NCBI GenBank assembly: GCA_025403435.1 | Contig: CM046345.1 | Coordinates: 8,932,235-8,996,234 of the forward strand | Direction of reading: 5' to 3' | DNA: 64,000 bases | Origin: Artocarpus heterophyllus | Lineage: Eukaryota > Streptophyta > Magnoliopsida > Rosales > Moraceae | Part shown: in pieces, positions 12,603 through 27,086 of the stretch | Layout of the letters: every line of letters begins with the position of its first letter | Position numbering within the stretch: position 1 is the first letter of the stretch | Position numbers and translations under genes: made by a program | The notes under the pieces: generated by a model | Seen by the model: only the letters and a program-made list of their open reading frames with translations | Told to the model about the DNA's origin: nothing | Databases searched by the model: none

Positions 12603-14523
12603 GTTTTTTTCTTTTTTCTTTTTATACTTTTTCCAGCAATTCTCTCTCTCTAGATTCTAATTTTTTGGGTTTTAAAAAGTTTTTTTTAATACAATTTGGG
12701 GTGAGAAATTTGAACTCTTGACTTTGTGATGAAGTCTGGGTGAATTTATATCTAGATTATGCTTACAAACCACTTTTTAGTAGAGATTTTAGGGTTGAAC
12801 TTGGGTTTATCTCTATTATTTTTGTTGTTCTGTTTATTTTTTCCCCTGTTACGAGGGTTAAATTGAGGTGGGTATTTTCTGAATCCGAAGATAGTTAGAG
12901 ATGGGAATTTTGGGGATTTTTTTTTATTTTTTTTTTCTTTCGAAGTGGACGAAGAAGTTAGAATTTAGAATTTTTTGTTTTATTTTTTCTTTTTCTTTTT
13001 CTTCTTCTTCTTCCGTCTCCTTCGTTCTGGATTTTCTTCCATTTTATGGAGCATTTGTTTTCTTCTTCTCTCTTTGCTGCAAACAGTATTATTGTCCTCA
13101 GCAGTAGTATTATTATTTTTAAGTAGTATTAGCATTTTTTTTAAAAGATATCGTCTTTTTTTATGGTTGTTATACCATTTTGGTTTATGTTTTTATTTTT
13201 TGGGAATTTGGAAGTAGATAATCATTGATCAGAAGGGAATGGAAGGATTTTTTTTAACTTCTTCAATTCTTAAGTTGTTGGGATTTTTTATTTTCGTTTT
13301 TGGGTTCAAAGTTTATATTTTTGGGCATGCAGAGGTGAAGACGGTAATATTTTTTCTGTTAATCCTCAAGTCTTTAGGATTTTTGATCATTGTCTAAATA
13401 ATAAAATAATATTTTTTTAGCGCAAATCTAAGATTTCGGGACAAAAGTTTTGTTTTCAATTATTAAGATTCTAGGATTTATTTACTTTTTTCCTTTATTT
13501 TATTTTTGGGGTGCAAATTTTAGATTTTGGTACATGCAGAGGTGAGGGCGGTTTTTATTTTTTCCCTTTTGATTTCAATATTTTAAGATTCTTGATGATC
13601 TTTTTTTTAACAATATTAATATTGTTAAATATTTTTTTAGTACAAAGAAAAGATTTTTGCTCATGTAGAGCTAAAGATGGTGATTTTGGATCCGCAAATT
13701 TTACTGGGATTGTAGATCAAAGAATGAGACATGAGATAGTTTTAGAGAGAGAAAGACACGTGTATGTGATTGATGTAATTGTACCTGTTACACTGTACAG
13801 AAACTATACACAATTGTATATGGTAATGAAATTCCTTTCCTCAGACTATCTGAGGTATTCTACGAACAGAATACTTTTCTCTTCCTTTATTTCTGCACGG
13901 CTGTTTCTATTTAGTCATGGCAATACTATTCATCTTGATTTGGCTGTGGCTTGGCCCTCTCAGTGATGGGCTCCATCTGATCCATCTGATAGGTCCTATT
14001 AAGAGGGCCGGACCACAACCCGGTGAAAAAAAAAAGTTTTATATTTAGTTACGAGCTTTTAAGCCAAAATAGTGGAAAACAAATATTGGAAGACTATATA
14101 ATTGGTGAAGAGTTCTGTTACAAGAAATTTGGTAAATAAAGGTGATGTATTTCAAATATTAGTTTGAAAATGCTTGGAATTAAGATCCTAACAAATTCTC
14201 CATAGTCATGGAATGAAAGTCATTGAGAGATATCGTAGACAAAATAACTCTAAAAAAAAATTTCACCACTAAGCAGCAATTTGGTTTTGTCTAAGAAAGT
14301 TGAATGAAATATAAAATTATAACAAAAGTTATAGGTTTTGTTCTTTTCTAGCCAAAAGAGACAGATAGCATGTTAAAATCTTTATAATAAAACGTCATCA
14401 AGAAAAATGAAATTTGAATTTGCATGGTCTAGAATGTAGACGAGATTCTTTGAAAAAAAATAGGCAAGAGAGAGATTTCAAACAGATTGAAAAAATTGTA
14501 TGACTTCCCTACAATTCAACAGC
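12603..14523. other. Intron-like sequence after DUF662 exon 1, copy B
   Basis: Near-identical to 9283-11195, including the degenerate repeats near 13330-13700. No additional gene was seen. Confidence 0.5.
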
Positions 14524-16700
14524 AATTTGCTTTCATGTGTTGGTTGATGTTTGATTAGTCAAGATAATACAAGTGTATTAGGTTGGTAATTATGACAAAA
14601 AAAATTTTGCTGAAACAACAAAAGCAAAAACTTAAAATAAAAAAATACATATGTTATAAAAAATTCCAGTCGTGAGGCTGCAACTAAAGTGAGAAAAGAA
14701 AAAAAAAACTATATATATATATATATATATAAGAAAAAGGTTCCTGCGTGAAACTGGAACCAAAGTTAAAAAATGAACTCCTCTTTTCTTCATTAGAGGC
14801 TACACGCCTAAAAAAACAAATGAAACCTTAAAAAAAAATAATAACAAATGACGACAAATTAATAAGCCCACTACATGAGCAGATGAAAGAAATTCAGGTG
14901 AGCTTTTTTTGCTAATTGACATCCAGTTTTTTTTATTTTATTATTTCTTTGGAAAGACCAGCAAAAGAGAACCATAGCATGATGAACTCCAGCTGGGGAG
15001 GAATCTGGCACCGACTGAGCACTAACGCAGCGATAGCTGGCGAATGGGAGAAGACCATATGGCCGTTGACTGCTAACTGGGCATTGCTAGAAGTGCTTGC
15101 AAATTCATGTTTTGGCCCCAGTTTTCAGATTTCTTTGTATTTTTGCACATGTTCGCCCCAGAATAAAAGATTAAAAAAAAAATTGTGGGGTCTTTATCTA
15201 GTGCAACCCCTTTTGTTCAAATTTGTCGGTCCTCCCAAAAAAATCCACCATTGACTATTACTTCATGTACAACAACTACAAGACTTTACATGAAAGAACC
15301 AAGAAAAGATATAGTGTCAAATTAATATTAAATTTAATACATACAAAGTATGATGAAAATCAAACAACAGTGGTAGTGAATAATATTATTGATTACGTAA
15401 AGATCCAATATATTTGGGAAGTATGTTCTAGCCACAAGACTTTTTATATGAATAAATAATGTAATCTACTTTAAGTGGCATGGAATTAGATGGTTGGAAA
15501 TGTGTGCAGACATACCAATATAATATTCTCCTAAATGTTTGCAATTAGTCATATGGATATTCTTCTTGGTCTGTTCTCAAATTATCATGGTTTCCTATTG
15601 TAGGGTTCACGTGAATAAATATCATCGTTTCCTAGCTGGTAAACCCACGTGTTGCAGAAGAAAATAGTATTGAAATTAGTAATCGTTGCAATATAAGAGT
15701 AGTTTATATATATATATAGTTTATTAAAATTATATTAATATTTAGATTTTTGTAGTAGTATTGATTTATTAAATTTTTTTGCTATATCAAATGTTTCTAA
15801 ATATTAATTGAAAGAAATGTACCTTTTTTGAATTAATATTTATTTTATCTTTTTAATTTTATTTTACTATATTATTTTATTATGTTATTGATGAATTTTG
15901 TTACTTTTTATTAAATCTTACTATGATATTCTTTCTTCTTTTTACTCCTTTTAAATTAACAATGACTAATATAATTAAAAATAAGGATTAGTCAAGCTCA
16001 AACTATGTTTAACTTCGATGTTGTTTTTAGATTTCTCCTACAAACTCTATCTTTTTTTTCCTTCCTTATCTCATAATTACCTCAATTTTTTAAGAAACAA
16101 TTTAAATCTTTATTTTAAAAAAATAATAAATGCATTAATTAATTTTCAAAACTTACAACTGGCTCAACAAAGAATTATTAAGCAAAAAAACATACAGTCA
16201 ATAAAACACTCTTAATATTTATGATAAAATAATTACACATAGTAAACACTAAATGATAGGACTGAATAATATAAAAGGATGAAAAAACCATGAAACAAAT
16301 TAAATAAAATAGATTATACTAAAAGGCAAAAATGTCAGCTTAGCAATAAAAAAGTATAAAATAGTCTGCTATAAACCAAGCAAATTATTTTTTATCAAAT
16401 TAAAATTATACAATCTCAAAAAACATATATTTCAAAATAATTATTGATCAACGTATATTAAACATTTTCAGTATAATATATATAATATTAAAATACCCAC
16501 CAATTAATATACTATAAATAAATTTAGAATGCACATTAGTATAATCTTAATATAATGTATATACATATATATAAACAACTCTTATATAACAAATAAATTT
16601 AATAATTTAAAACTACTACATAAACATACATATTAATATAATTTTAATAAATATATTATAACAATTACTAATTTTTTGTATAACAAAATAATCATTCCTG
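14524..16700. other. AT-rich intergenic DNA, nothing recognised
   Basis: Contains an AT microsatellite near 14711-14732. A short GC-richer patch at about 14940-15170 reads open on the plus strand but matches no family I know. No start or splice context supports a gene. Confidence 0.5.
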
Positions 16701-16714
16701 CTCCAAAGCGCGAG

Positions 16715-17075
16715 CATTTTGCTAAGGTAAAGACTAACAAAAGACAATAATTAGGTAAAGACCAACAAGAAATGCAAGTCAGTGATGATTATGTACAAAT
16801 GGACAGAACCAATAATGTCCTCTTTCTAAGAATTTTCAGAGAACATTAATTCTACCTAATCTGTTACATTTAAAAAAAAAATTATCAATTGACCTCATTT
16901 GTAATTACCACTCATCACCCTTTGTAGATGTTTGTACTTGTAAATGAGACAGATGAATACATGTTTTTCGTCAAGGTGTTCTTATGAATTAGTTTATGTT
17001 ATTGCCATTTTTGTGTTTATTGATAGTTGGTGAGGGAACGAAAGTTTTTCGCTCCGAAACATAATAATGATTGTT
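16715..17075. repeat. Detached copy of TNL upstream sequence (unit 1)
   Basis: Matches about 39.0-39.34 kb closely, including AATGTCCTCTTTCTA, TTACCACTCATCACCC and CACTTGTAAATGAGA-type words. It also resembles the TNL1 upstream region near 8.22-8.42 kb. It is the unit-1 counterpart of the TNL head relics in unit 2. Confidence 0.7.
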
Positions 17076-18423
17076 TCATAAACTTCTCTTTTAAATGGAA
17101 GATAATTATTCAAAGCTATTTCTTTTAAGACCTTGTTTAATTTAAATGAAAATATATTTAAAATAATTCTAAATTAAATATCGTTATAAATTCTAACTAT
17201 AAATGCATTTTAAATTCTTTCTAAAATTAACTGTTATATTTTTTTTATAACTTATTCTCTTAAAACTAACATTTAATTTCTTAAAACTTATTCTTTTTTT
17301 TTAAAAAAACTAACATAATAATGATTTCATAAAACATATTCATTAAAATCCTTTATTAATTTTAACGTAAGGCTTCTATAAGCATTTCAAATTCTAAATA
17401 ACATCATAATTTTCTTACTAGAAGATTTACGTGTATTTGTCACCTATTTTGTTGCAACATCTTAAAATCTTAAAATTTTCTAAACTAATATTGGTTTTTA
17501 AAACATACTTTGCATAATATTATTTAATTAATCATACGTACATATTTTAATAAAATAATAAATGCAGAATTTACATTTTTCGTGAACAATATCCATTCTT
17601 ATCTCTATCATTCGTCTGCCACTTATCACTGCTCATCAAATGTCGTTGACAAGTTTCTTACCTATAGCATAAACATAACTAAACGAGCTTTTGCTCAGCA
17701 AGTAGGAAATTAGACTCGCAAACATATTTAAAAAACATTTAATAAAACAAGCATGAGCATTTTATACTTGCTTATCGACTTGCTTTATGCTTCATTGTTT
17801 AAACTTAAAGATATCTTACTGATTGGACACAGGTAATCGTACTGGTTACACGCAATCTTTGGAAAGTTAGGGTTCACAAGGTCCCCAACGACATTGAGAT
17901 CATAAACTGTATTGAGCTGTATTTAAGCCTTTCCATAAGTCCAGAGTTTAGTACAACACCCTTAACACGTCTAATTAATTTCACTTATATTATCGTGTGT
18001 ATGCAGTATGTTACTTTTGGGTTTTGTTGGATTTTGTGATTCAAATAAGCAGCAAAAAATCAAAAAATAATTCTCATAAAACCCTCGCAGGATCCATGCA
18101 ATTTGATTAGATTGATAGGAAAGTTATAGAATCTTACCAGGATGACAAAAGGGGCAAGATTGTTGGAAGGAAGAGAGCGAGTTCACTTCAATGACACCCT
18201 AACTCGAGCTTTTCTTATTCGGGATCAGATTCAAATGTTGTTACTTAAAGCAATGCCTTCTGCAAGTATCCACACTAACAGACTCTCTCAAAAACCGAAT
18301 TGGTGTGCTAGCACCCTCTCCTTGTGTTAAATGACTCTTTCTAATTTTAGGGTTTTTAATGTTTTTGCCTTTTTGGAATAAAAAAACACCTTTTCTCTTC
18401 TTGATAAGGCCAAAAATCCTAAA

Positions 18424-18463
<40 letters not shown>

Positions 18464-21400
18464 TGACTTTGAGAAAGAGTCAGATTTTAACTAGGGTAAA
18501 CTGTAATTCAAATATGATTCATATAATCTAGACAATGTCAGATTTAATGAACCTAGACATATCTAGTACATCAAATCTGGACATTATCAGGTTCATTGAA
18601 CCTAGACGCAGTAAACCCAAAATTCGTTTTTGGTCTGTTCTAAGTGTACGACCTTGTATGTTCATATAACGTTGGTAGTGGGCTTGAAATTCTATTTTTG
18701 GCCCATAAATCATAAGCGGCCTCTAGCAAGACATTATGATTACCCAAGTTATACGAATGTCAATAATCCGACATAACCTAATCCACAATAAGTATTAAAG
18801 TCCTTTTGTCTCTAGATACCTTGATTGAACATAAGGCATGGTTTATGTCATTCTTATACTATTCAATTATATTATTTCTTGATCTTAAGTAGACTGATAT
18901 TGATAACCCTTATCAATTCATTTTAGTATTGCCATACATTTTTCTTCAGTCTAACTTATCGAGGGGCCTATAAATATCTTTATCATAATAAATGAGAGAC
19001 AAATTCCTTCTTAATCATTCATATTCCTCACATGATTCACTTTATATCTAACAACAATCCATTCCATCATCCTGTTAAAGATAATATTAGAATGTGTCAA
19101 AATATAAAACTTGTCATGTAGAAAACAATGGTGATTTCAGGTCAAAGGATTAGGATAAAACTATTGTGATGAGAATCACTTATGACAATTATCCATGCAG
19201 TATTCTTATAGCAGGGCGATCCAATACATCATTTCTCAAATACGTATCTATGAGTTGACTTAGTATCTCATACACATGATTAGTAAAACATAATCATCAG
19301 TCAAACTTCATACTAGTCTTCATTCATTATTGTCCCAATAATAAGGACCTACTAGGGATAATTTAGAATAGAATTCAATTTTCATCTAAGAGTTTTACTA
19401 TCAAGTCATATACTTAATGACCTTAGGCAGATAGCATGACCTGGCATGACATAAACATAATAAATCATAATCATATCATAATATAACAGCATATCATAAC
19501 ATAACACAGCATGACAAATCACTAATCATGCATTTCATAATTTTTTTTTATGAAACATATAAAACAATTTATTTAAAAATTGTTTATAATGTAAGCGAGT
19601 TTTCTACTTACCAAGATTTCGAGCTAAATGGTTCTGGTCATATCTCATCGGTCTTACAGTCTAGGAAGCATCTCCGACAGTGGTCCTAGAGCGACTGTGA
19701 ATGGCTAGGAATACTTCATGGAGATCGTACATTGCTGGAAGTCATTCTGAGCTCCATTACTTCAGTCTACGTTACCTCGATCTGCATGCATTTAGTACTA
19801 GACGATTCTTAAAAGAGTAGAATTTGCTCGAACGGATGGCACCAATACGTATGGCATGTCAAAACGAGTAGGGAGTGTTAGCCCAAGAATAGCTCCCAAG
19901 AGCGGGCTAAATTGAGTTTTTAAAACTTTTTATGATTAGGCTAGAAATTGTGAGCTATTCTTGTGATAAATTAATCACAAGCCAAAACACACAATTAGGG
20001 TAGAAATTGTGATAAATTGTGTGAGCTATTCTTGTGCTATTTTGTTGAAAGTTTTGTGATTAATTGTGAGTTTTTAAAACTAGCTATAGGTTGGCTTTCT
20101 GACAAGCTGATGGTAGGCTAGAAAATCTAGCTTCCTATCTTTTGTAACTGACAGGCTAACCTGAAATGGTCGGTAGGCTGGTCTTGCTAAACATAACCTC
20201 TCAAGATATGTTTCCAAAATACAGTTTTTATGAAACTTTGTTGAGTAATTTGTGTACTTTTTAAGTGTGATTTTAAGTCTACATTTTAGATACAAAGTTT
20301 AAATATGAAAAACATTTTGTAGATCAAAGTAAATTATACAAAGATTTAAAACAATTATGAATATTTGTGTGTGTATAATTTGAACTGACATAAACAACGT
20401 AATTCAAGATTGTTGCTCCCTTACGTAAGAAGGCTTAACAAAAATTCTTGTGATATTCAATCTCTTGGTAATATGATCCACCTTCACGTTCTATTGCTTT
20501 CGAGGCTTGATAGATTTCTTCCAATTACCTTGAGTTACTAAGAATCAATTCTTCATAAAATAGCATTGCATACTCTAGATAAATCATTAGTACTTTAGCA
20601 ATTAATTGTTTGTTGTCCTTAAAACAAAAATAAATATTTCATTTGAAACTTTAGAGCCAACAGGATGGTAGTCTCAGACCGTCGATCAGATGTCTAGATC
20701 ACAAAACCCAAGGCTTGTCGTATAGTTGATCTGGCGACTGAACGATGGCAGTGCTTCAGATCTTGGAAATTCTCGGCCTCTTGAGTCGATTGTTGTAGCC
20801 AATTTTACTTGGTTTGGTCTCTAACATAACAGATTGGGATTAGAATTTCCAGTTAAAAATGCTAGCTTGGATGGTTAATCTTCAGCAGCTGTAGCATGAA
20901 ATTAGCTGAGGGGTTTCCATCCTCGAGCTCCTTCGACCATTTTAGAAGTGGCAGTGCATCTCAACTCCACCTAGAACGGTGGGTCTGAGCTTACTAAGGC
21001 AGCACACAACAGTGATGATGGTTTGTTGCTTCCCAAAGAAATTTCACATAGTTGAACAACGGGAAACATTCCTCACGCTGCCTTGAGGCTTTGGTGTAGT
21101 CAACTTGGCTCACCGCCACCAAAACAACAAAAATGATGGCTTCTATGACGTTTGACAATGGTGGCTTTGAACTCTGGTGATCTACGTCCGTTTGTTGCAA
21201 TTAGTTAAGATGCTTCACTCCTCACATCTCTTTGAGATGATTGGTAACGGTGGTACACCTCACCACCACCTAGAATGGCAAAATCGACGGCGGTGTGATG
21301 GTAGAAACTGAGCAGCTCCAACGGCCTTTTTAAGCTAAAATTGACTTGTGAAATCAATTTCATTTTCTTTATCTCGTCTATCTAAATCGATAGACTAAGA

Positions 21401-23640
21401 TTGTGTCACTTGGTGGTCGGATGGTAGAGAAATCTTGCCAGAAAGAATAAGTTTTTCTGTGGCTTTGACTAGTGATTGCACGTTGCTTCAGCGGAGTTAC
21501 AGTCAGAACAACACCTTGCTAGAACCAACCTGTGTGATCATTTTGTTGGTGCAAGAGGTGTGGAAAACAAACACCGAATTCTACATTGGAGTTGGAGGAG
21601 AAAGAGAAAATGAGAAAGAAAGAGAAAATATGATTTTTTTTAACTCATTTGCTTTTTTTTTTTTTGTGCACTTGTATATATAGACTCTATCATGGGTCCG
21701 TAAAGTCTATTTTGTATGGTGAACGGGTTGATCAAATTTTTGATCCTAAGCTTTGAAATTCATGTAAAGATAACCATACTTTTAAAATTGTAATGCTCTT
21801 GGTCTTTCTAAAAATAATTAAATAAATTATAATTTTCTTATTGCATTTCTGCCTTATCAAAATCTTCATACTGTTATAAAATTATTTTAGTGGTTCTAAA
21901 CTTATTTTTCAAATTTCACATTTTAATTGAAAAATGTAAAACCTTGACATTTTTCTTCAAGATCGGTGATCAATGATTTTCACCATTTCTTTAAAAAATA
22001 ATTTTCTATATTCAAGAGCTTTGATCAAATCTTAAAACTCAATTTCTTGATCAATATTATTTCAAAAATTCTAAAACATTAAAAATGCTAATTAACAAAT
22101 AAAACATATATTTCTTAACATAATTTTGTTCTTCTATGCACTATATTTTCATAATTGATATGAAAACATATTTAATATTTAAACATATAAATATTCTAAA
22201 CATATCATAAACTTCTATTATTTTATTTTACTTTTAAATAAAAATAATGGTCATAAATTATTATAATTCATAAGGACTTCATGCATTAATTGACTATTTG
22301 TATGTCAATTTAAATCCAATTCTAAATTTAGCACAATCCTATATTTCATAGGTAAAAACCGAATTGTTTATAATAAAAGGTAGTTATAGGTCAATATCCA
22401 ATTTATGGATACTATAAAATTTTCTTAATCAAAATATGGATTTGAATTCAATCCACTTATAATATTGCATTGCCTTAAGGCTCGTCCAATTCTTGTGGAC
22501 TCTATTAACGTTTTTATTATTATAATTAAAAAAACTTTACGTAATTACTAACGTGTGCATATAGCTAATTGTACACCTATAGGATATTGAAATTCTCGAA
22601 GTTCCAATAAACCTTATAGCTTATGAAATTCTTATCATGTCTTGCGATCTTCATTAAAATTGAGATCGATCTTGTATTCATAAACTTTGAGCCACCATTT
22701 TTGGATTATGGTGTTAGTCTGTTGATCACTACTGATCTAAATTTCTCTTGCTACACTGACGTCATGGTGGAATTTTGTATAATTATATTGGGTCCGAAAG
22801 TCCTTTTTATCAATTAATCTCAATTTAAATATTCTAACTAAAATTCTTATGGGGGTCATTACTTTAACCCACAAATTCAAATAATTATTTTAATTAACCA
22901 AGTATACTATCATAATATCACATTCTATTATGTGTTTCATACAAAGAGCACATAAAAGTGTACATTCATAACATTATTATTATTAAAGACTCATTGTTAT
23001 TAGGACTTTCTAAATGCACATTAATTGAGAAATTTCATAATTATAAATAGTTATTAAATTGCGATTTAGGCTTGTCGATTTTCTGAGTGTTATAGAAAAT
23101 TTCTAGCCTTGAACTGCATTCTTATAATTTTCTCATAGTTCTTACAGAAACTTAAACCTATAAATTCTAATCTTATACTTTCTTGTGAATTAACGGTCTA
23201 GTTATTGAAAAATCTTTAATTACTCATGCTTATTAATTTCTAGATTTTTTTTTTACAGTCATCACAGAAGAAGGCTTGGATTATTGCTTTACTTAAGCAA
23301 AATAAAAGTAAGAAAACTAAAGATGGAAGATTTGCCAACATGGGGCCGCTGCGCTTTGCCGGAGTTGAAATCATTCGAGGCCTCACAATTAGATCTGGTT
23401 AGGCTCACATTCACCATCATCGTGGATCTTTGTTGGCAAAGCTCAATGTGGGGGGATGCGAGATATCTCTATCTATTCTTGGAATCAAATATAGGGATTC
23501 AACAAGGAGAACATTAATAGTTAACAAAAAATCAAACCTTTTTTCTGAATGAGAGGATTATTTTACCTCCATTGATTTAAAAGAAAAACAAAATAATAAA
23601 GAAAAAGGTTGAACAAGGTGAAAGAGTCAAAAAAACACCA
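17076..23640. other. 6.5 kb without recognisable genes, probably old transposon DNA
   Basis: No reliable coding region. A microsatellite (CA then TA) lies at about 18424-18462. Repeated words near 19.87-20.08 kb and GGTGG/CACCACC-rich sequence at 20.9-21.3 kb resemble retrotransposon leader or LTR DNA, but I found no LTR pair, primer site or polymerase. A 77-codon open stretch at 23284-23517 is unassigned. Unit 2 has no counterpart of this length, which suggests insertion after or around the duplication. Confidence 0.35.
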
Positions 23641-23703
23641 GAGGAGAAAGGAGTACTTCTGCTACAGTTGCCAGGAAAAAAAATTTGCAAAGAGACAGGC
23701 GCT

Positions 23704-23786
23704 TCATGATACAGCTTCAGCTGTAGCCGTCGCCTTCCAAGCGTCTTCTTGCATTATTGTTTTAACATATATTTCATAGCAACAGC
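23704..23786 (-). pseudogene. SDH7: Relic of the last exon of SDH7
   Basis: Minus-strand translation gives CCYEIYVKT followed by diverged residues and a stop. It aligns with exon 4 of the complete SDH7 gene at 42881-42963. Flanking homology extends from about 23640 to 24340 and matches 42.83-43.88 kb. The other three exons are absent. The relic lies exactly where duplication unit 1 ends, so it is the tail carried along by the tandem duplication. Confidence 0.85.
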
Positions 23787-24600
23787 TTGGGAAAAACATA
23801 ATAAAAGCATATGAGAACATTGAAAGTTATGATATGAGATGGCACAGTCCTATCCATGGCCATGATAGATAATCGCAAGATGCTCGTGATTATCTTTCAT
23901 TCGACAAAAACATATTTCAAAATGGCTACTTAACAATTAAGCAAACACTTCTTTTAAATGAATATCTTTTATATCCTCGGTTCTATTTTTCCTTCGCAAG
24001 ATTGGTGAAAAATATGCCACGGGAGGGTGGAAGTTGTGTACTTTAAGGATTCACCAAATTTCAAGAAAACATTCTTTCAATTAAGTCAACAAACTCCTTG
24101 AACAAAATTAGTCATTCAGCACAGTTTCCAGATATTCATGTTCTAGAGATGCAAATCGGGTGATACCGAATACAAAACTTACAAATGATGGTATCATGAA
24201 TAATATATTTACTTGATGTTTTACATATAAAAAGTCACAACCTTCATGATTCTTTTAATACTATAGTGTTTACTGATTAGATGATTGGGGAATGAAGGTG
24301 TGAATATTTGCTCACAAAATTATAAGTAAATGTTAATGTTATATTTGGAAAAAAAAGAAAAGAAAATAACATATTTGATATGTTATTTTGATTTATGCTC
24401 TAATAAATAATGATATTTCAAATGCTATATTTACTTTTTACATAATCATTATTTTGAGAGTTGTAAAAGTAAATTATCCTTTTTAAAATATTTGAAAAGC
24501 CAATGTTGTAATGTTTAAACAAAAAAGTCAATACATAAACCAATAATAGTTGATGTTTATCATTGTCTCAACATCAACCATTGAGAGCAATCTAAACACT

Positions 24601-24769
24601 TAAAAGTCTTTGACAAACTGGTTTGAACTGAAAAAATTGGTTCACCCACTATAGCAAGTAAGAGCTTTACATAATCTAGTTACTTTTTGTTTTATACTAT
24701 AATTTATGAGAGTTTTACACTGTTATTGATTCAAACAAATTGGCTTAAACCAAAGTGGGAAACACCCTA
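24601..24769. mobile_element. hAT-like MITE remnant, copy 2 (duplicate of 181-345)
   Basis: The equivalent of the element at 181-345 in unit 2, with the right end AAACACCCTAT preserved. It was duplicated with the segment rather than inserted independently. Confidence 0.4.
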
Positions 24770-24807
24770 TAAGAATCGAGTGGCATTTTGGTTTAAGCAT
24801 AGACATA

Positions 24808-26816
24808 TGTTAGACATGTATGCCTTGAGGAGTAAAAATATAATACGTTTTTGGAGACATTTTTAATCAATAAAGAATTTATTCTTTTATATATACCAAA
24901 TCTTGTCCTCTTTACGTTCATATTTGTTGAATGTATGATAAGCAAACAGTAGTCTGAGACTGTCAGTCTAAACCTTAAGAATTGGGCATATGATGGGATG
25001 ATTATGCGGTAGACACGATTCTTAAGGTGATAGTCTAAAACATATGATCCGCAATCGAGGGAATAAAGTTGGGCGCTTTATTCATGTAAAGATTGTTATG
25101 TTGTCTATATCCCTTTTGGGAGATGGTTTGTCTTGGCCATCGGAGTTGGACTCCATGAATAGAAACATTGGCACGTTGTTATAGGTGACGATGTGTTGGA
25201 TCGAGACAAAGTGAATTGATTTAGATTAATAATTCTGTCTCGGTAAATCGATTCACTTTAGACAGTCATTTGTATTGTATCTTAATCCTGAGATGAATTG
25301 TGGGCCTGTTGTCTCGACTTGTGTCTTTTGATGTGCCAAAGGGTAACACCTACATCTCAATAGTGGTATGCATACCGGTACGTTGAAGGCATGACTCTTG
25401 ATAGCGTAGACTTGTTATTCATAGATATGGAATCCATAGCTCATCTTTAGGAGTAATGATATCTTCTTATATGCATTGTCCTATAATTGGAAAACTGGAG
25501 CGCTCAACCATTTGGATACATAGGTGTAACCAAATGGTATACTGTCTTTGGATGGTAAGTTTTCTAATGGTAAGACAATGGAATGTAAGATAAAAATAAT
25601 TGGGAAGGTAAGACAGAACTTGTCCTTAAGCCGATTATGGATTATCATATGGGGGTACGATGCACTATGATATGTCATGGAGACTTAGCTACACGAGCTT
25701 CGTAATTCTATAAAGTTTGAGAGTGCAGCTCCAAGCTTTTAGTGGAGTAGCGTTGGAGTTGATAATTGTGAAATGTATATCTGGGATATTGGGTTTCATA
25801 ATTATCATGAGCTTGAACTTTATAGGTCCATTTTAGTCCCCTTTGCTAGCTCACAAAGTCTTGTAACGACACGGCGTGCTTTTCCAATAATTGGTAACTT
25901 ATGTCGGATTTATCAGATTGGTTTAAAATTTGTAAGAATCAGATAATTTATGTCTGTTTATCGGTTGAGTTAATTTTGTAAGAAATTAGTTCAAGATAAA
26001 CTTGTTGAATTATTGCGATCAGATAATTCTTGTTTGTTTATCGGTTGTTTTAATTTTGGACAAATTAGAACAAGATAAACTTGTAGAATTATTGTGAATT
26101 GATTTATTTTCTTAGAGATTATCTTGATAAAGTTTGTTTTGATCAGATATCTTCTTTATTGGGTTATTTGAATCAAAACTGAGACTTTATCCTTTAGAAT
26201 CTTGGGTGGAAAATAAAAGATTCGGGAGATTTTTTCTCGGGAGATCGGCCTACCGGATGACGTGTTCGGCCTGCCGAACTGGCCTGTTCGGCCTGCCGAT
26301 CAGCGGAGATAAGATTACGCGTTTTTACGCGGATCTTATCAGATATTGATCCGAACTTAATTCTGTTTCGAGTTTTTGAGACCTAATCTGATATGGACTG
26401 ACCCCAGGACCAATAGCTATATAAAGGGAGTGAGTCTCATGATTTACTTAAATCAATTTGAGAGATTAAGAGTGATACTCTTCTAGTGAGCATCTGAAAA
26501 CTCCCTGAGAGCTTTTGTTCACAAATTACGAGCACTAGCTTTGGGTTTTCTCTATTGGTTGGAAGGAGAGTCACCGGTGGAAGAGCTATACGTATGAGCC
26601 CACACTCACTCTGGTTGTGGATAGAGAATAGCAAAGAAGACCAGTTGGTTGAGGCTCTTCTGGAACGTTACTTCTCTACACAGGTTGCGGAGGTTCTTCG
26701 GCACACAAAGGTTAGTAAGATCTGTTTAATTTATACATATAACATGTCAAACTTGTGTTTTGGAAATTACTCTAATGAAAATTTTTAAAATTCTGCTGTG
26801 CACTTTGTTTCCAACA
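24808..26816 (+). mobile_element. Solo LTR, about 2.0 kb, with 5-bp target-site duplication
   Basis: Begins TGTTAGACATG and ends TTTCCAACA, so the ends are TGTT...AACA. It is bracketed by ACATA at 24803-24807 and again at 26817-26821. The paralogous site near 380-390 in unit 1 lacks the insert and reads straight through (CATAGACATCTACATG). A TATA-like CTATATAAAGG lies at 26418-26428, which sets the orientation. There is no internal region, gag or pol, so it is a solo LTR left by recombination between two LTRs. The superfamily cannot be assigned. Confidence 0.88.
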
Positions 26817-27086
26817 ACATATACATGATCAGATATCTAATATTTATGCTAATGCTCTAAAAGTGACAACGTACTAGTTCATATGTAAAAGATTAATACA
26901 AATTTAAACAGCAAGCAAAGGAAAGCTCATGGTTTGAATTTATATCACGTTAGAAGAAAGAAAGAAGAAACAAATGTAAATTGGCCGTTTTCCATATAGA
27001 GCAATATAACAAAATCAGCTCAAAGTAAATATACAATTCATTGGAGAGAAAAAAATTGTCATTAAAAAAAAAGACGCATAAATCAG

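Larger units (their letters stand above)
11198..14523. repeat. 3.3-kb tandem repeat, unit B
   Basis: Second copy of the 7903-11195 block in the same orientation. It begins at CATAACGCAGCG in a truncated TIR exon and ends at ATTCAACAGC. A few indels distinguish it, such as extra bases near 13960 and longer A/T runs near 12309-12337. Confidence 0.92.

Noticed and set aside
18424..18462. CA/TA microsatellite considered as a CRISPR-like or satellite array
   Set aside because: A simple dinucleotide run with no spacers or longer period; ordinary in plant DNA.
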